A stretch of DNA of 64,000 bases from Pseudomonas mucidolens (GCF_900106045.1 NZ_LT629802.1:806001-870000), one strand, 5' to 3'; counted from the first letter of the stretch, positions 1 to 10,010 are shown. Made by a program: numbers and translations. Notes: a model not told the origin generated them from the sequence alone.

Positions 1-1
1 G

Positions 2-139
2 CCGGATACGTTCTATCGCCAGCGCACGTACTACCGCTGGAGCAATGGCTGGAGCCGTTCCATCAGCCCGAATGGGCCGTGGGAAGAAACCAATGTGCAG
101 GGCGTGCCGCCGGGCTTGAGCAAGCACTACGCGAAGTAA
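2..139 (+). CDS. C-terminal fragment of a hypothetical protein (5' end outside window)
   Basis: An open frame runs from the window edge to a TAA at 137-139 and gives 45 residues. The peptide is rich in Tyr, Trp, Arg, Pro and Gly (FYRQRTYYRWSNGW, then PPGLSKHYAK). This composition recalls small exported proteins with Tyr/Trp-rich repeats, but I cannot name the family. The start, any signal peptide and the upstream context lie outside the window, so no function is proposed. Confidence 0.5.
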   Translation, partial: PDTFYRQRTYYRWSNGWSRSISPNGPWEETNVQGVPPGLSKHYAK

Positions 140-299
140 GTAGCTGTAACGGTTGGCAATCGAAAATGGCCGTGCTCCAGGCCAAAGAACTGAAAAAGTT
201 CGGGCGAAGGCGGACGTCCAACACTAGCAGGCCGTAGAGTTTCACCCGACATTCTTCGGGCATCACGCGTGACTCGGGGTTCAGGCGTAACAGGTTTTA

Positions 300-324
300 G
301 TGTGGTATTTATGAAATACCACAC
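300..324. terminator. Hairpin between convergent genes, likely bidirectional terminator
   Basis: A perfect 11-bp stem, GTGTGGTATTT paired with AAATACCACAC around an ATG loop, lies between the end of the truncated plus-strand gene and the stop codon of the minus-strand gene at 331. The stem is AT-rich and has no long U-run, so termination is inferred from position and symmetry. The rest of 140-299 shows no feature I can support. Confidence 0.45.
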
Positions 325-330
325 TAGGGC

Positions 331-876
331 TTACTTGATCGCAGTAGTCGATGCAGTTGTTATTTTGAAGTCGATTCTCATCTCCAGATCATCTCGGTTG
401 TCCACCCATTTGACAAATTGATCGTGGGGTCCTGTGCAGGTCTGGTTGAACTGCTCGGGGATCGAGATACTGATCTGACTGGTACTGGGTTTGCCCAGGG
501 TATTGCAGGACAGGCGCTGGGTCTTGGAACTCTCGCTGCTATTGTAGGTATAGCTGCCTGACCCCAGCAATTGGTACGCACGGCCGTTGGTGCCTACTTT
601 GTACTCGATATCTGGCTTCTGATCGTCGGGTTTGGTCTCGATGAGAGAGACGAAGGTGAGCTCCTTGCTGGCATAGCTCGGCAATGTATAGACCAGCTGT
701 CGGGTGGGGGGCAACATGCACCAGGCGCTGTTACCCGGGTGCGGTTCGCACGCTGGGTAAAGTTCCTTGTCGACAATCACGCCAGCGTTTGTGGATTGGT
801 TTTCCACAGTTAGAGCGGCGCTGAACGCGGCGAATGGCACTATGGCCAGCGATACGAATAAAATGTTCTGGATCAC
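331..876 (-). CDS. Unknown secreted/periplasmic protein with N-terminal signal peptide
   Basis: The frame remains open to 963, but the chosen start is the GTG at 874-876. It has GAGGAG six bases upstream and gives a 181-residue protein that begins directly with a signal peptide (V-I-Q-N-I-L-F-V-S-L-A-I-V, Ala-rich end near AFSA|ALTVEN). The mature part has four Cys (in ACEPHPG, AWCMLPP, LSCNTL and QTCTG), which suggests disulfides in the periplasm or outside the cell. I do not recognise the family. It ends at the hairpin at 300-324 and stands alone, with about 475 bp of apparently non-coding DNA upstream. Confidence 0.65.
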   Translation of the reverse strand: MIQNILFVSLAIVPFAAFSAALTVENQSTNAGVIVDKELYPACEPHPGNSAWCMLPPTRQLVYTLPSYASKELTFVSLIETKPDDQKPDIEYKVGTNGRAYQLLGSGSYTYNSSESSKTQRLSCNTLGKPSTSQISISIPEQFNQTCTGPHDQFVKWVDNRDDLEMRIDFKITTASTTAIK

Positions 877-1351
877 GATGTTCTCCTCGGCGGTATCAAC
901 AAGGGGTGCCACACGAGGAGTCTGTAAACAGATCCATTGAGACATCGGCATCGGTAAATACATGATGGCTGTGACGCAGGAGCGTCCCAGGGTTACATTA
1001 AACAGCGTAGTTCATGATTACCCAGCTGTTATAAAATCCACTTGAGCAAATATGATGTCATGCTCAGATAGTGCGTCAGCCACGTTGAATCAGGTCTTGT
1101 TGGGCATTCGTCCGCGCATCGGCGAGCGGCTCGGCGAGTTGAAAGGAGCTGTCTCTGCTTATTCTTCGGGTGAAGTTTGAGCGCAGTAATCAGCTTGCAA
1201 TAGTGTTCGAGCTCAACGTTCTGCGACGCTGCCTTTTCGATTGTAATTCGCCACAAGTAGCGGCGCCCTTCGAGTTTGATTCCAGGCAGTCAAACCCCTT
1301 GCCACAGACCCGTAATCCGGCAAGTCTGGCGAAAAACCACAGGGTATGTTG
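877..1351. other. 475-bp stretch without a supportable gene
   Basis: This lies between the divergent unknown secreted gene and phnN. A 32-codon fragment on the plus strand (about 1085-1180, including IRPRIGERLGEL) and a 60-codon frame ending at 1352 are open. Neither has a convincing start and ribosome site or a recognisable family. An imperfect inverted repeat around TTGAGCA / TGCTCAG (1042-1068) is visible. The region presumably holds the promoter of the unknown gene and may contain decayed coding DNA. Confidence 0.3.
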
Positions 1352-1918
1352 ATGACAGGCAGGTTGATCTATCTCATCGGACCTTCCGGTTCGGGCAAGG
1401 ACAGCCTGTTGGATGCCGCGCGTGCGCGCTTGGCCGCGCGCGGCTGTCGCATTGTGCAACGGGTTATCACGCGCTCGGTGCAAGCGCTGGGCGAGGCGGC
1501 GCAAGGCGTGAGCCCGGCGCAATTCGCCGCGCTGCAGGCCTGCGGTGCGTTTGCCCTGTGCTGGCAGGCGAATGGCTTGTCCTATGGTATTCCCCGGGAG
1601 ATCGACGATTGGCTGGCGGTGGGGGAGGATGTGTTGGTCAACGGCTCCCGGGGCCACCTGGCGCAAGCCCGCCTGCGTTACCCGACGTTGCAGGTGGTGT
1701 TGCTGACGGTGGACGCTGGCGTATTGCGCCAACGCTTGTTGGCGCGGGGGCGGGAGTCGCCGAGCGAAATCGAGGCGCGCCTGGCGCGCAACGCGCAGTT
1801 CGGTGAGCGTCTGATGGCAACCGCCGGTGTACACCTGCTGGATAACTCCGGCCCGCTGGAGCATACCGTCGAACGCTTGCTTGCGGCGCTCGCCGACGGT
1901 CATTGTGCCCGCGCCTGA
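1352..1918 (+). CDS. phnN: Ribose 1,5-bisphosphate phosphokinase PhnN
   Basis: PhnN phosphorylates ribose 1,5-bisphosphate to PRPP in the last part of C-P lyase phosphonate breakdown. The 188-residue product starts MTGRLIYLIGPSGSGKDS, with a Walker A P-loop (GPSGSGKDS) about nine residues from the N-terminus, as in guanylate-kinase-like PhnN. The ATG at 1352 is preferred over the one at 1346 because the AGGG at 1341-1344 sits seven bases before it. No other phn gene is adjacent: upstream is non-coding and downstream is a convergent MFS gene. It is therefore an orphan copy in this window, either split from a phn cluster elsewhere or used for PRPP supply. Confidence 0.85.
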   Translation: MTGRLIYLIGPSGSGKDSLLDAARARLAARGCRIVQRVITRSVQALGEAAQGVSPAQFAALQACGAFALCWQANGLSYGIPREIDDWLAVGEDVLVNGSRGHLAQARLRYPTLQVVLLTVDAGVLRQRLLARGRESPSEIEARLARNAQFGERLMATAGVHLLDNSGPLEHTVERLLAALADGHCARA

Positions 1919-1932
1919 GCGGGCGCTCAGGT

Positions 1933-3135
1933 TCAGGCATTCACCGCCGCGGCGGCCTTCGACACACTCATGAAGCGCAGCAGCGCTACTAACGGGAAGG
2001 CGCTGCCGATTACCACCACCGCCAACCAGCCACCGTACTCATACACGCTGCTGGCGATGGCCGAGCCGAACGCACCGCCGATAAAGATGCTGGTCATATA
2101 CAGCGCGTTCAAGCGGCTGCGACTGTTGGCGTCGAGGGAGTAGATCGCACGTTGGCCGAGGACCATGTTCATCTGCACGCAGAAGTCCAGGACCACGCCG
2201 GTGACGGCCATGCCGATCACGCTATAGATCGGGTGGACCAACGCCGGCAGAAAGCTCAGCGCCGCCACCATGATCGCCAGCCACGAGGCCCGGTGAGTGT
2301 GGCCGGCGTCGGCCAGGCGCCCGGCAATTGGCGCGGCTATGGCACCAATCGCGCCGACCAGGGCGAAGATCGCGATCTGGCTCTGGCTCAGGCCATGGTT
2401 GCGCACCAGCTCCAGCGGTGCTGCGCTCCAGAACAGGCTGAAGGCGGCGAACAGGCAACCCTGGTAAAACGCGCGTTGGCGCAATAGCGGTTGCTGGCGT
2501 AGCAAGGTACTCAGCGAGCGCAACAACTGTCCGTAGCTGGCGCGATGGTCCGGCTGGCGCCTGGGAATCGTCAGCAACAGTACGACACTGATCACCGCCA
2601 TCAGCGCTGCCGCCGCGATGAACATCGCCCGCCAGCCGAAGTGATCGGCGACCACGCTGGATATCGGCCGCGCCAACAGAATGCCCAGCAACAGGCCACC
2701 CATGATGCTGCCTACCACCCGACCACGGGAGTCAGCCGGAGCCAGGTGCGCGGCCAGCGGAATCAGGATTTGCACCGACACCGAACTGAAGCCGATCAGC
2801 AATGACACCAGCAGGAACAGGTTCGGTTGTTCAATGAGGGCGGCGCCCAACAGGCTGGCGATGGACACCACGGTAGTGGTGATCATCAGTTTGCGGTTTT
2901 CCAGCAAATCGCCCAGCGGCACCAGGAAGAACAGGCCCAAGGCATAACCGACCTGGGTCAGGGACACGATCAGGCTGGCCATGGCCGGTGTCAGGCCGAT
3001 GTCCGGGGCGATCATTTCGATGATCGGCTGTGCGTAGTAGAGGTTGGCGACGATGGCGCCGCAACAGAACGCAAACAGCATCACCATGCCTCGGGTCATG
3101 GTGCCGGGATGGGAGGCGTTGGAAATCGCTGTCAT
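1933..3135 (-). CDS. MFS transporter (drug/metabolite exporter type)
   Basis: This 400-residue protein has about twelve hydrophobic segments. The N-terminal half contains YYAQPIIEMIAPDIG and LVPLGDLLENRKLM, the loop 2-3 signature of the major facilitator superfamily. The second half repeats the fold after a cytoplasmic loop near residue 195. The loop motif and length fit 12-TM exporters of the YgaY/YdhP type, with inner-membrane, proton-driven export as the family role. The substrate cannot be read from sequence. It converges with phnN only 14 bp away and appears monocistronic. Confidence 0.8.
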   Translation of the reverse strand: MTAISNASHPGTMTRGMVMLFAFCCGAIVANLYYAQPIIEMIAPDIGLTPAMASLIVSLTQVGYALGLFFLVPLGDLLENRKLMITTTVVSIASLLGAALIEQPNLFLLVSLLIGFSSVSVQILIPLAAHLAPADSRGRVVGSIMGGLLLGILLARPISSVVADHFGWRAMFIAAAALMAVISVVLLLTIPRRQPDHRASYGQLLRSLSTLLRQQPLLRQRAFYQGCLFAAFSLFWSAAPLELVRNHGLSQSQIAIFALVGAIGAIAAPIAGRLADAGHTHRASWLAIMVAALSFLPALVHPIYSVIGMAVTGVVLDFCVQMNMVLGQRAIYSLDANSRSRLNALYMTSIFIGGAFGSAIASSVYEYGGWLAVVVIGSAFPLVALLRFMSVSKAAAAVNA

Positions 3136-3253
3136 GGTTCGCTCTTTAACGCGGGGGAGGATGGCGTGAAAGGTTAAACGCTCGGCGAGGCCGGGGATAG
3201 ACCGCTTGTGCTGATTTCACTCATGTCCGGGATTGATGGCTGAGTCATGGAGG

Positions 3254-3281
3254 GACCGTTCCCACCCGTGCGGGAACGATC
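3254..3281. repeat. Intergenic palindrome between sbp and MFS gene
   Basis: Ten-base arms GACCGTTCCC and GGGAACGATC (one mismatch) flank an 8-base loop downstream of sbp. No U-run follows on either strand, so it is more likely a dispersed palindrome or RNA-stabilising hairpin than an intrinsic terminator. A similar hairpin built on GTTCCCGTG / CACGGGAAC lies between gcl and hyi. Confidence 0.45.
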
Positions 3282-3295
3282 AATCCTCAAGGGTT

Positions 3296-4300
3296 TTACT
3301 GCCCGTTGTAGATCTGGTCAAACACCCCACCATCGTTGAAGTGGGTTTTCTGCACGGTGCGCCAGTCACCGAAGGTTTTTTCCACCGACAGGAAATCGAC
3401 TTTCGGGAAGCGGTCGGTGTACTTGGCCAGCACCGCCGGGTCCCGTGGGCGCAGGTAGTTGTTGGCGGCGATTTCCTGGCCTTGCGGCGACCACAAGTAT
3501 TTCAGGTAGTCTTCGGCGGCGCTGCGGGTGCCTTTTCGCTCGACCACCTTGTCGACCACCGACACCGGTGGCTCGGCTTCGGCGGAAACGCTTGGGTAGA
3601 CCACTTCGAACTGATCCCGCCCGAACTCACGGGCAATCATTTCCGCTTCGTTTTCAAAGGTCACCAGCACGTCGCCGATCTGGTTGGTCATGAACGTGGT
3701 GGTAGCGGCACGGCCGCCGGTATCCAGCACGGGCGCTTGCTTGAACAGCTTGCCGACAAATGCCTTGGCTTTGTTCTCGTCACCGCCGTTTTTCAACACA
3801 TAACCCCAGGCCGACAGGTAGGTGTAGCGCCCGTTACCAGAGGTCTTCGGGTTGGGCACGATGACTTGCACGCCCTCTTTGAGCAGGTCTGGCCAGTCTT
3901 TCAGCGCCTTGGGGTTGCCTTTGCGCACGATAAAGACGGTGGCGGAGGTGAACGGCGCGCTGTTGTTCGGCAGGCGAGTGACCCAGTCGTCTGGCACCAG
4001 GTTGCCGTTGTCCGCGAGGGCATTGATGTCGGTGGCCATGTTCATGGTGATTACGTCAGCCCGCAGACCGTCAATCACCGAGCGCGCCTGTTTGCTCGAA
4101 CCACCGAAGGACATTTGCAAGGTGAGCTTGTCGTCCGGGTGTTCGGCTTGCCAGTGTTTCTGGAAGGCGGCGTTGTAGTCCTTGTAGAAGTCGCGCATGA
4201 CGTCGTAAGAGACGTTGAGCAAGGTGGTCGATGCGGCTTGCGCAGCGCCAGACAGCGTCAGGGCGGCGGCCAGGAGAGAGGCGCTAACGAATTTTTTCAC
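3296..4300 (-). CDS. sbp: Periplasmic sulfate-binding protein
   Basis: This is the substrate-binding component of the sulfate/thiosulfate ABC importer. The 334-residue product starts at a GTG (4298-4300) with AAGGAAT eight bases upstream. It has a Sec signal peptide (KKFVSASLLAAALTLSGAAQA|AS) followed by LLNVSYDVMRDFY and FGGSSKQARSVIDGL, which are typical of Sbp/CysP. The permease and ATPase genes (cysTWA) are not adjacent, so this copy works with a transporter encoded elsewhere. In pseudomonads sbp is usually controlled by CysB, but I could not pin down a site in 4301-4405. Confidence 0.92.
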   Translation of the reverse strand: MKKFVSASLLAAALTLSGAAQAASTTLLNVSYDVMRDFYKDYNAAFQKHWQAEHPDDKLTLQMSFGGSSKQARSVIDGLRADVITMNMATDINALADNGNLVPDDWVTRLPNNSAPFTSATVFIVRKGNPKALKDWPDLLKEGVQVIVPNPKTSGNGRYTYLSAWGYVLKNGGDENKAKAFVGKLFKQAPVLDTGGRAATTTFMTNQIGDVLVTFENEAEMIAREFGRDQFEVVYPSVSAEAEPPVSVVDKVVERKGTRSAAEDYLKYLWSPQGQEIAANNYLRPRDPAVLAKYTDRFPKVDFLSVEKTFGDWRTVQKTHFNDGGVFDQIYNGQ

Positions 4301-4405
4301 TGCTCATTCCTTGCTGTTGGTAAAGGTTGCCAATTCAGTGCTGGCTTATAGCCTCGGACTATAGCCGCAGCACCATAGACGCTTAAAGATTAAAAAGAAC
4401 TTTGC

Positions 4406-5230
4406 TTATTCCACTTTCTTGTACAGCCCATTTCCACAACGTGAGCAAAAGGCGGCGTTGGGTTCGTGGTTGTTTTTCTTGCACACCGGGCAGTCATGCC
4501 GCAGTTGGTCGCCGCGCATGGCGTTGGCCAGTTCAGCGGTAAAAATCCCGGTGGGCACGGCGATGATCGAGTAACCGGTAATCATCACCAGCGACGAGAT
4601 AACCTGGCCCAGCGCGGTTTTCGGCACGATGTCGCCAAAGCCCACGGTGGTCAGGGTGACAATGGCCCAGTAGATACCCTTGGGAATACTGGTGAACCCA
4701 TGTTCCGGCCCTTCGATCACGTACATCAAGGTGCCGAATACCGTCACCAGGGTGCAGACGCTGACCAGGAACACCACGATCTTCTGCTTGCTGCCCCGCA
4801 GCGCCGACATCAGGTAGTTGGCCTGCTTGAGGTAAGGGCTGAGCTTGAGCACACGGAAGATTCGCAGCATGCGGATAATCCGCACGATCAACAGGTATTG
4901 GGCGTCGCTGTAATACAGCGCGAGGATGCTGGGGACGATGGCCAGCAAGTCCACCAGTCCGTAAAAACTGAAGGCATAGCGCAGCGGCTTGGGCGAGCAG
5001 TACAGCCGCAGCCCGTACTCGACGGCGAAGATGAGGGTGAAGCCCCATTCGATGTAGGCCAGCACGTTGGCGTAGTTCTGGTGGACCGCGTCGATGCTGT
5101 CGAGGATCACCACCACCAGGCTGGAGAGGATGAGCAGCAGCAGGGTGCTGTCGAATCGGCGTCCGGCCACCGTGTCGGTCTGGAAAATTATCACGTAGAG
5201 CCGCTGGCGCCAGTCGTTCTTGCTGTGCAT
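4406..5230 (-). CDS. Voltage-gated-type potassium/ion channel with C-terminal zinc ribbon
   Basis: This is a six-transmembrane cation channel of the Kv/ion_trans family. Visible features are an S4-like segment with regularly spaced Arg (IVRIIRMLRIFRVLKLSPYL), the pore loop with selectivity filter TLTTVGFGD (K+-type), and a final S6 helix. The C-terminal tail carries CPVCKKN...FCSRCGNGLY, a four-Cys zinc-ribbon pattern. A TTG 18 bases upstream would lengthen the protein, but the ATG at 5230 (274 residues) has AGGCG at good spacing. The zinc ribbon could be a ligand or assembly domain, which is inference. It ends 31 bp from the end of the next gene region and seems to be a single unit. Confidence 0.85.
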   Translation of the reverse strand: MHSKNDWRQRLYVIIFQTDTVAGRRFDSTLLLLILSSLVVVILDSIDAVHQNYANVLAYIEWGFTLIFAVEYGLRLYCSPKPLRYAFSFYGLVDLLAIVPSILALYYSDAQYLLIVRIIRMLRIFRVLKLSPYLKQANYLMSALRGSKQKIVVFLVSVCTLVTVFGTLMYVIEGPEHGFTSIPKGIYWAIVTLTTVGFGDIVPKTALGQVISSLVMITGYSIIAVPTGIFTAELANAMRGDQLRHDCPVCKKNNHEPNAAFCSRCGNGLYKKVE

Positions 5231-5261
5231 GGAGTTCGCCTGAATCAAGTATCGGGCAAGC

Positions 5262-6134
5262 CTAGGGGGATTCGAACGGGCTGTCCATGTTGGCGCTGGG
5301 CATCATGCGCACCGTCGCGCGCGCCAGCCAACAGGCGAGGATAAACGGCGCGGTGAGGGCCGCCAGGTGCAAGGCGGCGAAGCCTGGCGTCAGCAGGATT
5401 GCCAGGAAGATGCCGCAGAGCGGCGGCCAGGGTTGCCGCCGCAGTTGGCTGAGCGCCACTGCCGCGAGCGCCGGATTATAGCTGTGCAGGCCAAGCAGGG
5501 CGGCGGGTGCGTCCGACTGCAAGGCAAACAGCACGCCGACGCTGGCGCCGATCAGCGCCCAGAACGCCGCGCGACGGTTGGCCAGCAGCAGACCAAGGGC
5601 GATCAGCAGGCCGGCCAGCGGCTGATCCAACAGAATGATCTGGCCGAGACCGGTCAATGGCGCGCCAAGCAATGACCCGGCATCGACGGTTATCGCCGTT
5701 GGCGCCGACGCCGGGCTGGCACCGAGCAGCAGCCAGCCCAACCCGACAAAGGGCGCGGTGTAGGCGGGCAGGTTAGTCGGATTATTCGCACGTTTGAGCC
5801 ATTGCCGTGTGAGGATCGCGCTCAACCCGCCGCACGCCAGGATCAACGGTGGTAACAGCGCCGACCATGCGCAGTGTTGGCTGATCAACAAGCCGAGCAG
5901 TACGCCGTTATAGCTATAGAGTCCGGCCTGGCGCTCGGCCTTGGGATAGTCCCGGCGTTGGGCCGTGATCAAGCCGGCGATCCCGCCCAGGAGCGCACCG
6001 CCGAGCAACTGCGGAGCGCAGAGCAATATCGCCAGCAGACAAAGCAAGCCACACACAGGGTGACGTTGCAGGAAGATCTGGCTGAAACCGTTGAGCACGG
6101 CTTCGGCCCAGTCGGGGCAGGATGGATTGGGCAT
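5262..6134 (-). CDS. Urea transporter (UT family)
   Basis: The frame continues far upstream through REP DNA, so the start was set at the ATG of MPNPSCPDWAEAVL (6132-6134), giving 290 residues. Two homologous halves are visible: AGLYSYNGVLLGLLI in the first and GLHSYNPALAAVAL in the second. They match the duplicated urea-channel signature. Nearly all the remaining sequence is hydrophobic, which places the protein in the inner membrane as a facilitative urea channel. It lies downstream of the glyoxylate/glycerate genes. Since purine and allantoin breakdown yields both glyoxylate and urea, the neighbourhood makes metabolic sense, but co-transcription across the REP pair at 6166-6238 is uncertain. 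Confidence 0.82.
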   Translation of the reverse strand: MPNPSCPDWAEAVLNGFSQIFLQRHPVCGLLCLLAILLCAPQLLGGALLGGIAGLITAQRRDYPKAERQAGLYSYNGVLLGLLISQHCAWSALLPPLILACGGLSAILTRQWLKRANNPTNLPAYTAPFVGLGWLLLGASPASAPTAITVDAGSLLGAPLTGLGQIILLDQPLAGLLIALGLLLANRRAAFWALIGASVGVLFALQSDAPAALLGLHSYNPALAAVALSQLRRQPWPPLCGIFLAILLTPGFAALHLAALTAPFILACWLARATVRMMPSANMDSPFESP

Positions 6135-6165
6135 GGTGGGTGAGTCAGTAGGACCGAGTTGCCCC

Positions 6166-6238
6166 CATCGCGAGCAAGCCCGCTCCCACACTTGACCCTG
6201 TTCGCGGATCAATGGGGGGAGCGGGCTTGCTCGCGATG
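6166..6238. repeat. REP pair (BIME) between pyk and urea transporter gene
   Basis: Two perfect 22-base arms in inverted orientation (6166-6187 and 6217-6238) carry the core GCGAGCAAGCCCGCTCCC, separated by 29 bases. This matches the REP palindromes typical of fluorescens-group genomes. The left arm continues into CCCACA and so holds the same GCAAGCCCG-CT-CCCACA string used as a target by the IS110 element at 23.1 kb. Confidence 0.85.
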
Positions 6239-6253
6239 AGGCCCTGGCAGGCG

Positions 6254-7658
6254 CTAAATCAACGTTTCGATACGCAACGAGTTGGTCGAACCTGGCTGGC
6301 CGAACGGCACGCCCGCCGTGATCACCAACGTATCGCCGCGCTCTGCCATCCCTTGGGCCTGGGCAATTTCCAGTGCCGTGGAACACACCTCATCGACTTG
6401 TCGCAAGCGGTCATTGACCACCGAATGTACACCCCAGGCCACGCTCAAGCGGCGGGCGGTGCAGAGGTTCGGTGTCAGGTTGAGGATCGGCACCGCCGGG
6501 CGCTCCCGCGCTGCGCGCAGCGTGGAGGTGCCGGACTCGCTGTAGTTGACCAGCACTGCCACCGGCAGAATGCTGCTGATACGGCGGATCGCGCAGCTGA
6601 TGGCGTCGGACACCGTGGCATCGGCCTTGGGCCGGCTGACATCGAGTTGGGTCGCGTAGTCCGGACCGTTCTCTACCTGGCGGATAATTTTGCTCATCAT
6701 CTGCACGGCCTCCAGTGGGTATTCTCCCGAAGCGGTTTCCGCCGAGAGCATCACTGCGTCGGCGCCTTCGGCCACGGCGTTGGCCACGTCGGTGACTTCG
6801 GCGCGAGTCGGTGCGGGCGAGAATCGCATGGATTCGAGCATCTGCGTGGCGACGACCACCGGTTTACCCAGCTGGCGGCAGGTGGTGATGATGTCTTTTT
6901 GAATCTGCGGCACGCTTTCGGCCGGGACCTCTACGCCCAGGTCACCTCGGGCGACCATGATCGCATCACTCAACTCGGCAATTTCCTGCAAACGTTGCAC
7001 GGCCGAGGGTTTCTCGATCTTGGCCATCAGGAAGGCTTTGTCGCCGATCAGATCGCGGGCTTCGCGAATGTCTTCCGGGCGTTGCACAAAGGACAGCGCG
7101 ACCCAGTCCACACCCAACTCCAGGCCGAAACTCAGATCGCGCCGATCCTTGGCGGTCAATGGGCTCAGCTCCAATAAAGCCTGTGGGACGTTTACACCTT
7201 TGCGGTCGGACAGTTCTCCGCCATTGAGTACGGTGGTGTCGATGGCGTCGTTGTATTTGTGGGTGACTCGCAGGCGCAGCTTGCCGTCGTCCAGCAGCAG
7301 GTCCATACCTGGTTCAAGGGCCGCGATGATTTCCGGATGGGGCAGGTTGACCCGCCGCTGATCACCGGGCGTCGTATCCAGGTCCAGGCGCAAGGCCTGG
7401 CCACGCACCAGTTGCACCTTGCCCTCGGCAAAGCGGCCGACCCGCAGCTTCGGCCCCTGCAAATCCATGAGGATGCCCAGGGGATAGTTCAGTTGCCGTT
7501 CGACCTGGCGAATCCACGCATAACGCTGGGCATGATCGGCGTGGTCGCCGTGGCTGAAGTTCAGGCGAAAAATGTTGACCCCAGCCTCGACCAGATCGCG
7601 GATGTCATCAATGTCGTCGGTGGCAGGCCCCAGGGTGGCGAGGATTTTGACTTTCTTG

Positions 7659-7675
<17 letters not shown>
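6254..7675 (-). CDS. pyk: Pyruvate kinase of the glycerate pathway
   Basis: This enzyme converts phosphoenolpyruvate and ADP to pyruvate and ATP. The 473-residue length is normal for bacterial type II enzymes. Visible motifs are KILATLGPATD at the start, FRLNFSHG, the active-site segment LMAKIEKPSAVQRLQEI, VARGDLGVEVP and the regulatory-domain region near SGTSTLRAARERP. The start overlaps the 3' end of ttuD by 17 bp, with GAGAG just upstream, so the two are translationally linked. It is the paralogue attached to the glycerate kinase gene (called ttuE or pykF in different species), completing glyoxylate to pyruvate. The main glycolytic paralogue is expected elsewhere. Confidence 0.92.
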
Positions 7676-8939
<1,264 letters not shown>

Positions 8940-8990
8940 AAGTGGGCTCCCGGAGAATGCTTGTTATTAGATGTGAGACTTGGAACCGAA

Positions 8991-9089
8991 TCAAAATGTG
9001 GGAGTGGGCTGGCTCGCGATGGTCTTGCATTCAACATCCATGTTGACCGCTACACCGCTATCGCGAGCCAGCCCGCTCCCACATTTTGA
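8991..9089. repeat. REP pair (BIME) between glxR and ttuD
   Basis: Thirty-base arms at 8991-9020 and 9060-9089 are inverted with one mismatch and contain GGCTGGCTCGCGAT / ATCGCGAGCCAGCC. The REP body has GCCAGCCCG instead of GCAAGCCCG, so it is a variant subtype of the family seen at 6.2 and 45.7 kb. Confidence 0.85.
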
Positions 9090-9119
9090 TCGCGTTCCAA
9101 AGGCGGATCGCAGGCGTAC

Positions 9120-10010
9120 TTACTTGTCGCGAATCGAGAAGTTCGCCATATGCTCCAGCCCCTTGATCAGCGCCGAGTGGTCCCAGTTGCCGCCACCGAG
9201 CGCGTTGCAGGTACTGAAGACTTGCTGGGTGCCAGCCGTGTTGGGTAGGTTGATTCCCAGTTCCTTGGCGCCGGCCAGGGCCAGGTTCAGGTCCTTCTGG
9301 TGCAGGTTGATGCGGAAACCGGGATCAAAGGTGCCCTTGATCATCCGTTCTCCATGCACTTCCAGAATCTTCGACGAGGCAAATCCCCCCATCAGCGCTT
9401 CACGCACCTTGGCTGGGTCCGCACCGTTTTTCGAGGCGAACAACAACGCTTCGGCCACGGCCTGGATATTCAGGGCGACGATGATCTGGTTCGCCACCTT
9501 GGCGGTCTGGCCGTCGCCGTTGCCGCCCACCAGGGTGATGTTCTTGCCCATGCTCTGGAACAGCGGCAAGGCGCGCTCGAAGGTGCCCGGTTCGCCGCCG
9601 ACCATGATGCTCAAGGTCCCGGCCGTGGCGCCGACTTCTCCCCCGGACACTGGCGCATCGAGGTACTGCGCGCCGGCCTGGTTGATTTTTGCAGCGAAGG
9701 CTTTGGTGGCGGTCGGCGAGATCGAACTCATGTCGATCACCACTTTGTTCGGTGACAAACCTGCGGCAACGCCGTCTTCGCGGAACAGCACGTCATCGAC
9801 CTGCGGGGTGTCAGGTACCATGACGATGATGAACTCGGCTTCCTGAGCCACCTGCTGCGGGGTGGCCAGGGCCACGGCACCGGCGGCGATCAGTGGCTCA
9901 GGCGCCTTGCCGTGATGTTCGGAAAGAAACAGTTGGTGACCTGCTTTCTGCAGATTGGCGGCCATGGGTTGACCCATGATGCCGGTGCCGATAAATCCGA
10001 TTTTAGCCAT
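9120..10010 (-). CDS. glxR: Tartronate semialdehyde reductase (2-hydroxy-3-oxopropionate reductase)
   Basis: GlxR reduces tartronate semialdehyde to D-glycerate with NAD(P)H. The 296-residue product has the Rossmann start MAKIGFIGTGIMGQPMAANL, the substrate-binding signature DAPVSGGEVGATAGTLSIMVGG, and the catalytic Lys region around NGDGQTAKVANQI. This is the beta-hydroxyacid dehydrogenase order and length. It lies between hyi and ttuD in the pathway order of the glycerate route, with REP pairs on both sides (10055-10145 and 8991-9089). Confidence 0.93.
   Translation of the reverse strand: MAKIGFIGTGIMGQPMAANLQKAGHQLFLSEHHGKAPEPLIAAGAVALATPQQVAQEAEFIIVMVPDTPQVDDVLFREDGVAAGLSPNKVVIDMSSISPTATKAFAAKINQAGAQYLDAPVSGGEVGATAGTLSIMVGGEPGTFERALPLFQSMGKNITLVGGNGDGQTAKVANQIIVALNIQAVAEALLFASKNGADPAKVREALMGGFASSKILEVHGERMIKGTFDPGFRINLHQKDLNLALAGAKELGINLPNTAGTQQVFSTCNALGGGNWDHSALIKGLEHMANFSIRDK

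Noticed and set aside
63..324. Two overlapping minus-strand frames of 65-67 codons at the left edge
   Set aside because: They run through the end of the truncated plus-strand gene and the terminator hairpin and have no supporting motif.
1029..1352. Small frames in the phnN upstream region, including a plus-strand piece with RPRIGERLGEL and a 60-codon frame ending at 1352
   Set aside because: The first resembles the start of a helix-turn-helix regulator but lacks the rest of the motif and a start codon with a ribosome site. The second overlaps the phnN start and has no recognisable domain.
3254..3281. Hairpin after sbp as an intrinsic terminator
   Set aside because: No U-run follows the stem on the minus strand; kept only as a palindrome.
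3233..4351. Long plus-strand open frame opposite sbp, and similar long antisense frames at 7572-9089, 21333-23132, 26265-28442, 29988-31730 and 33694-35202
   Set aside because: They mirror well-identified genes, have odd compositions (runs of His, Gln, Arg and Gly), and no ribosome sites or family motifs. They arise from the high GC third position of the real genes.
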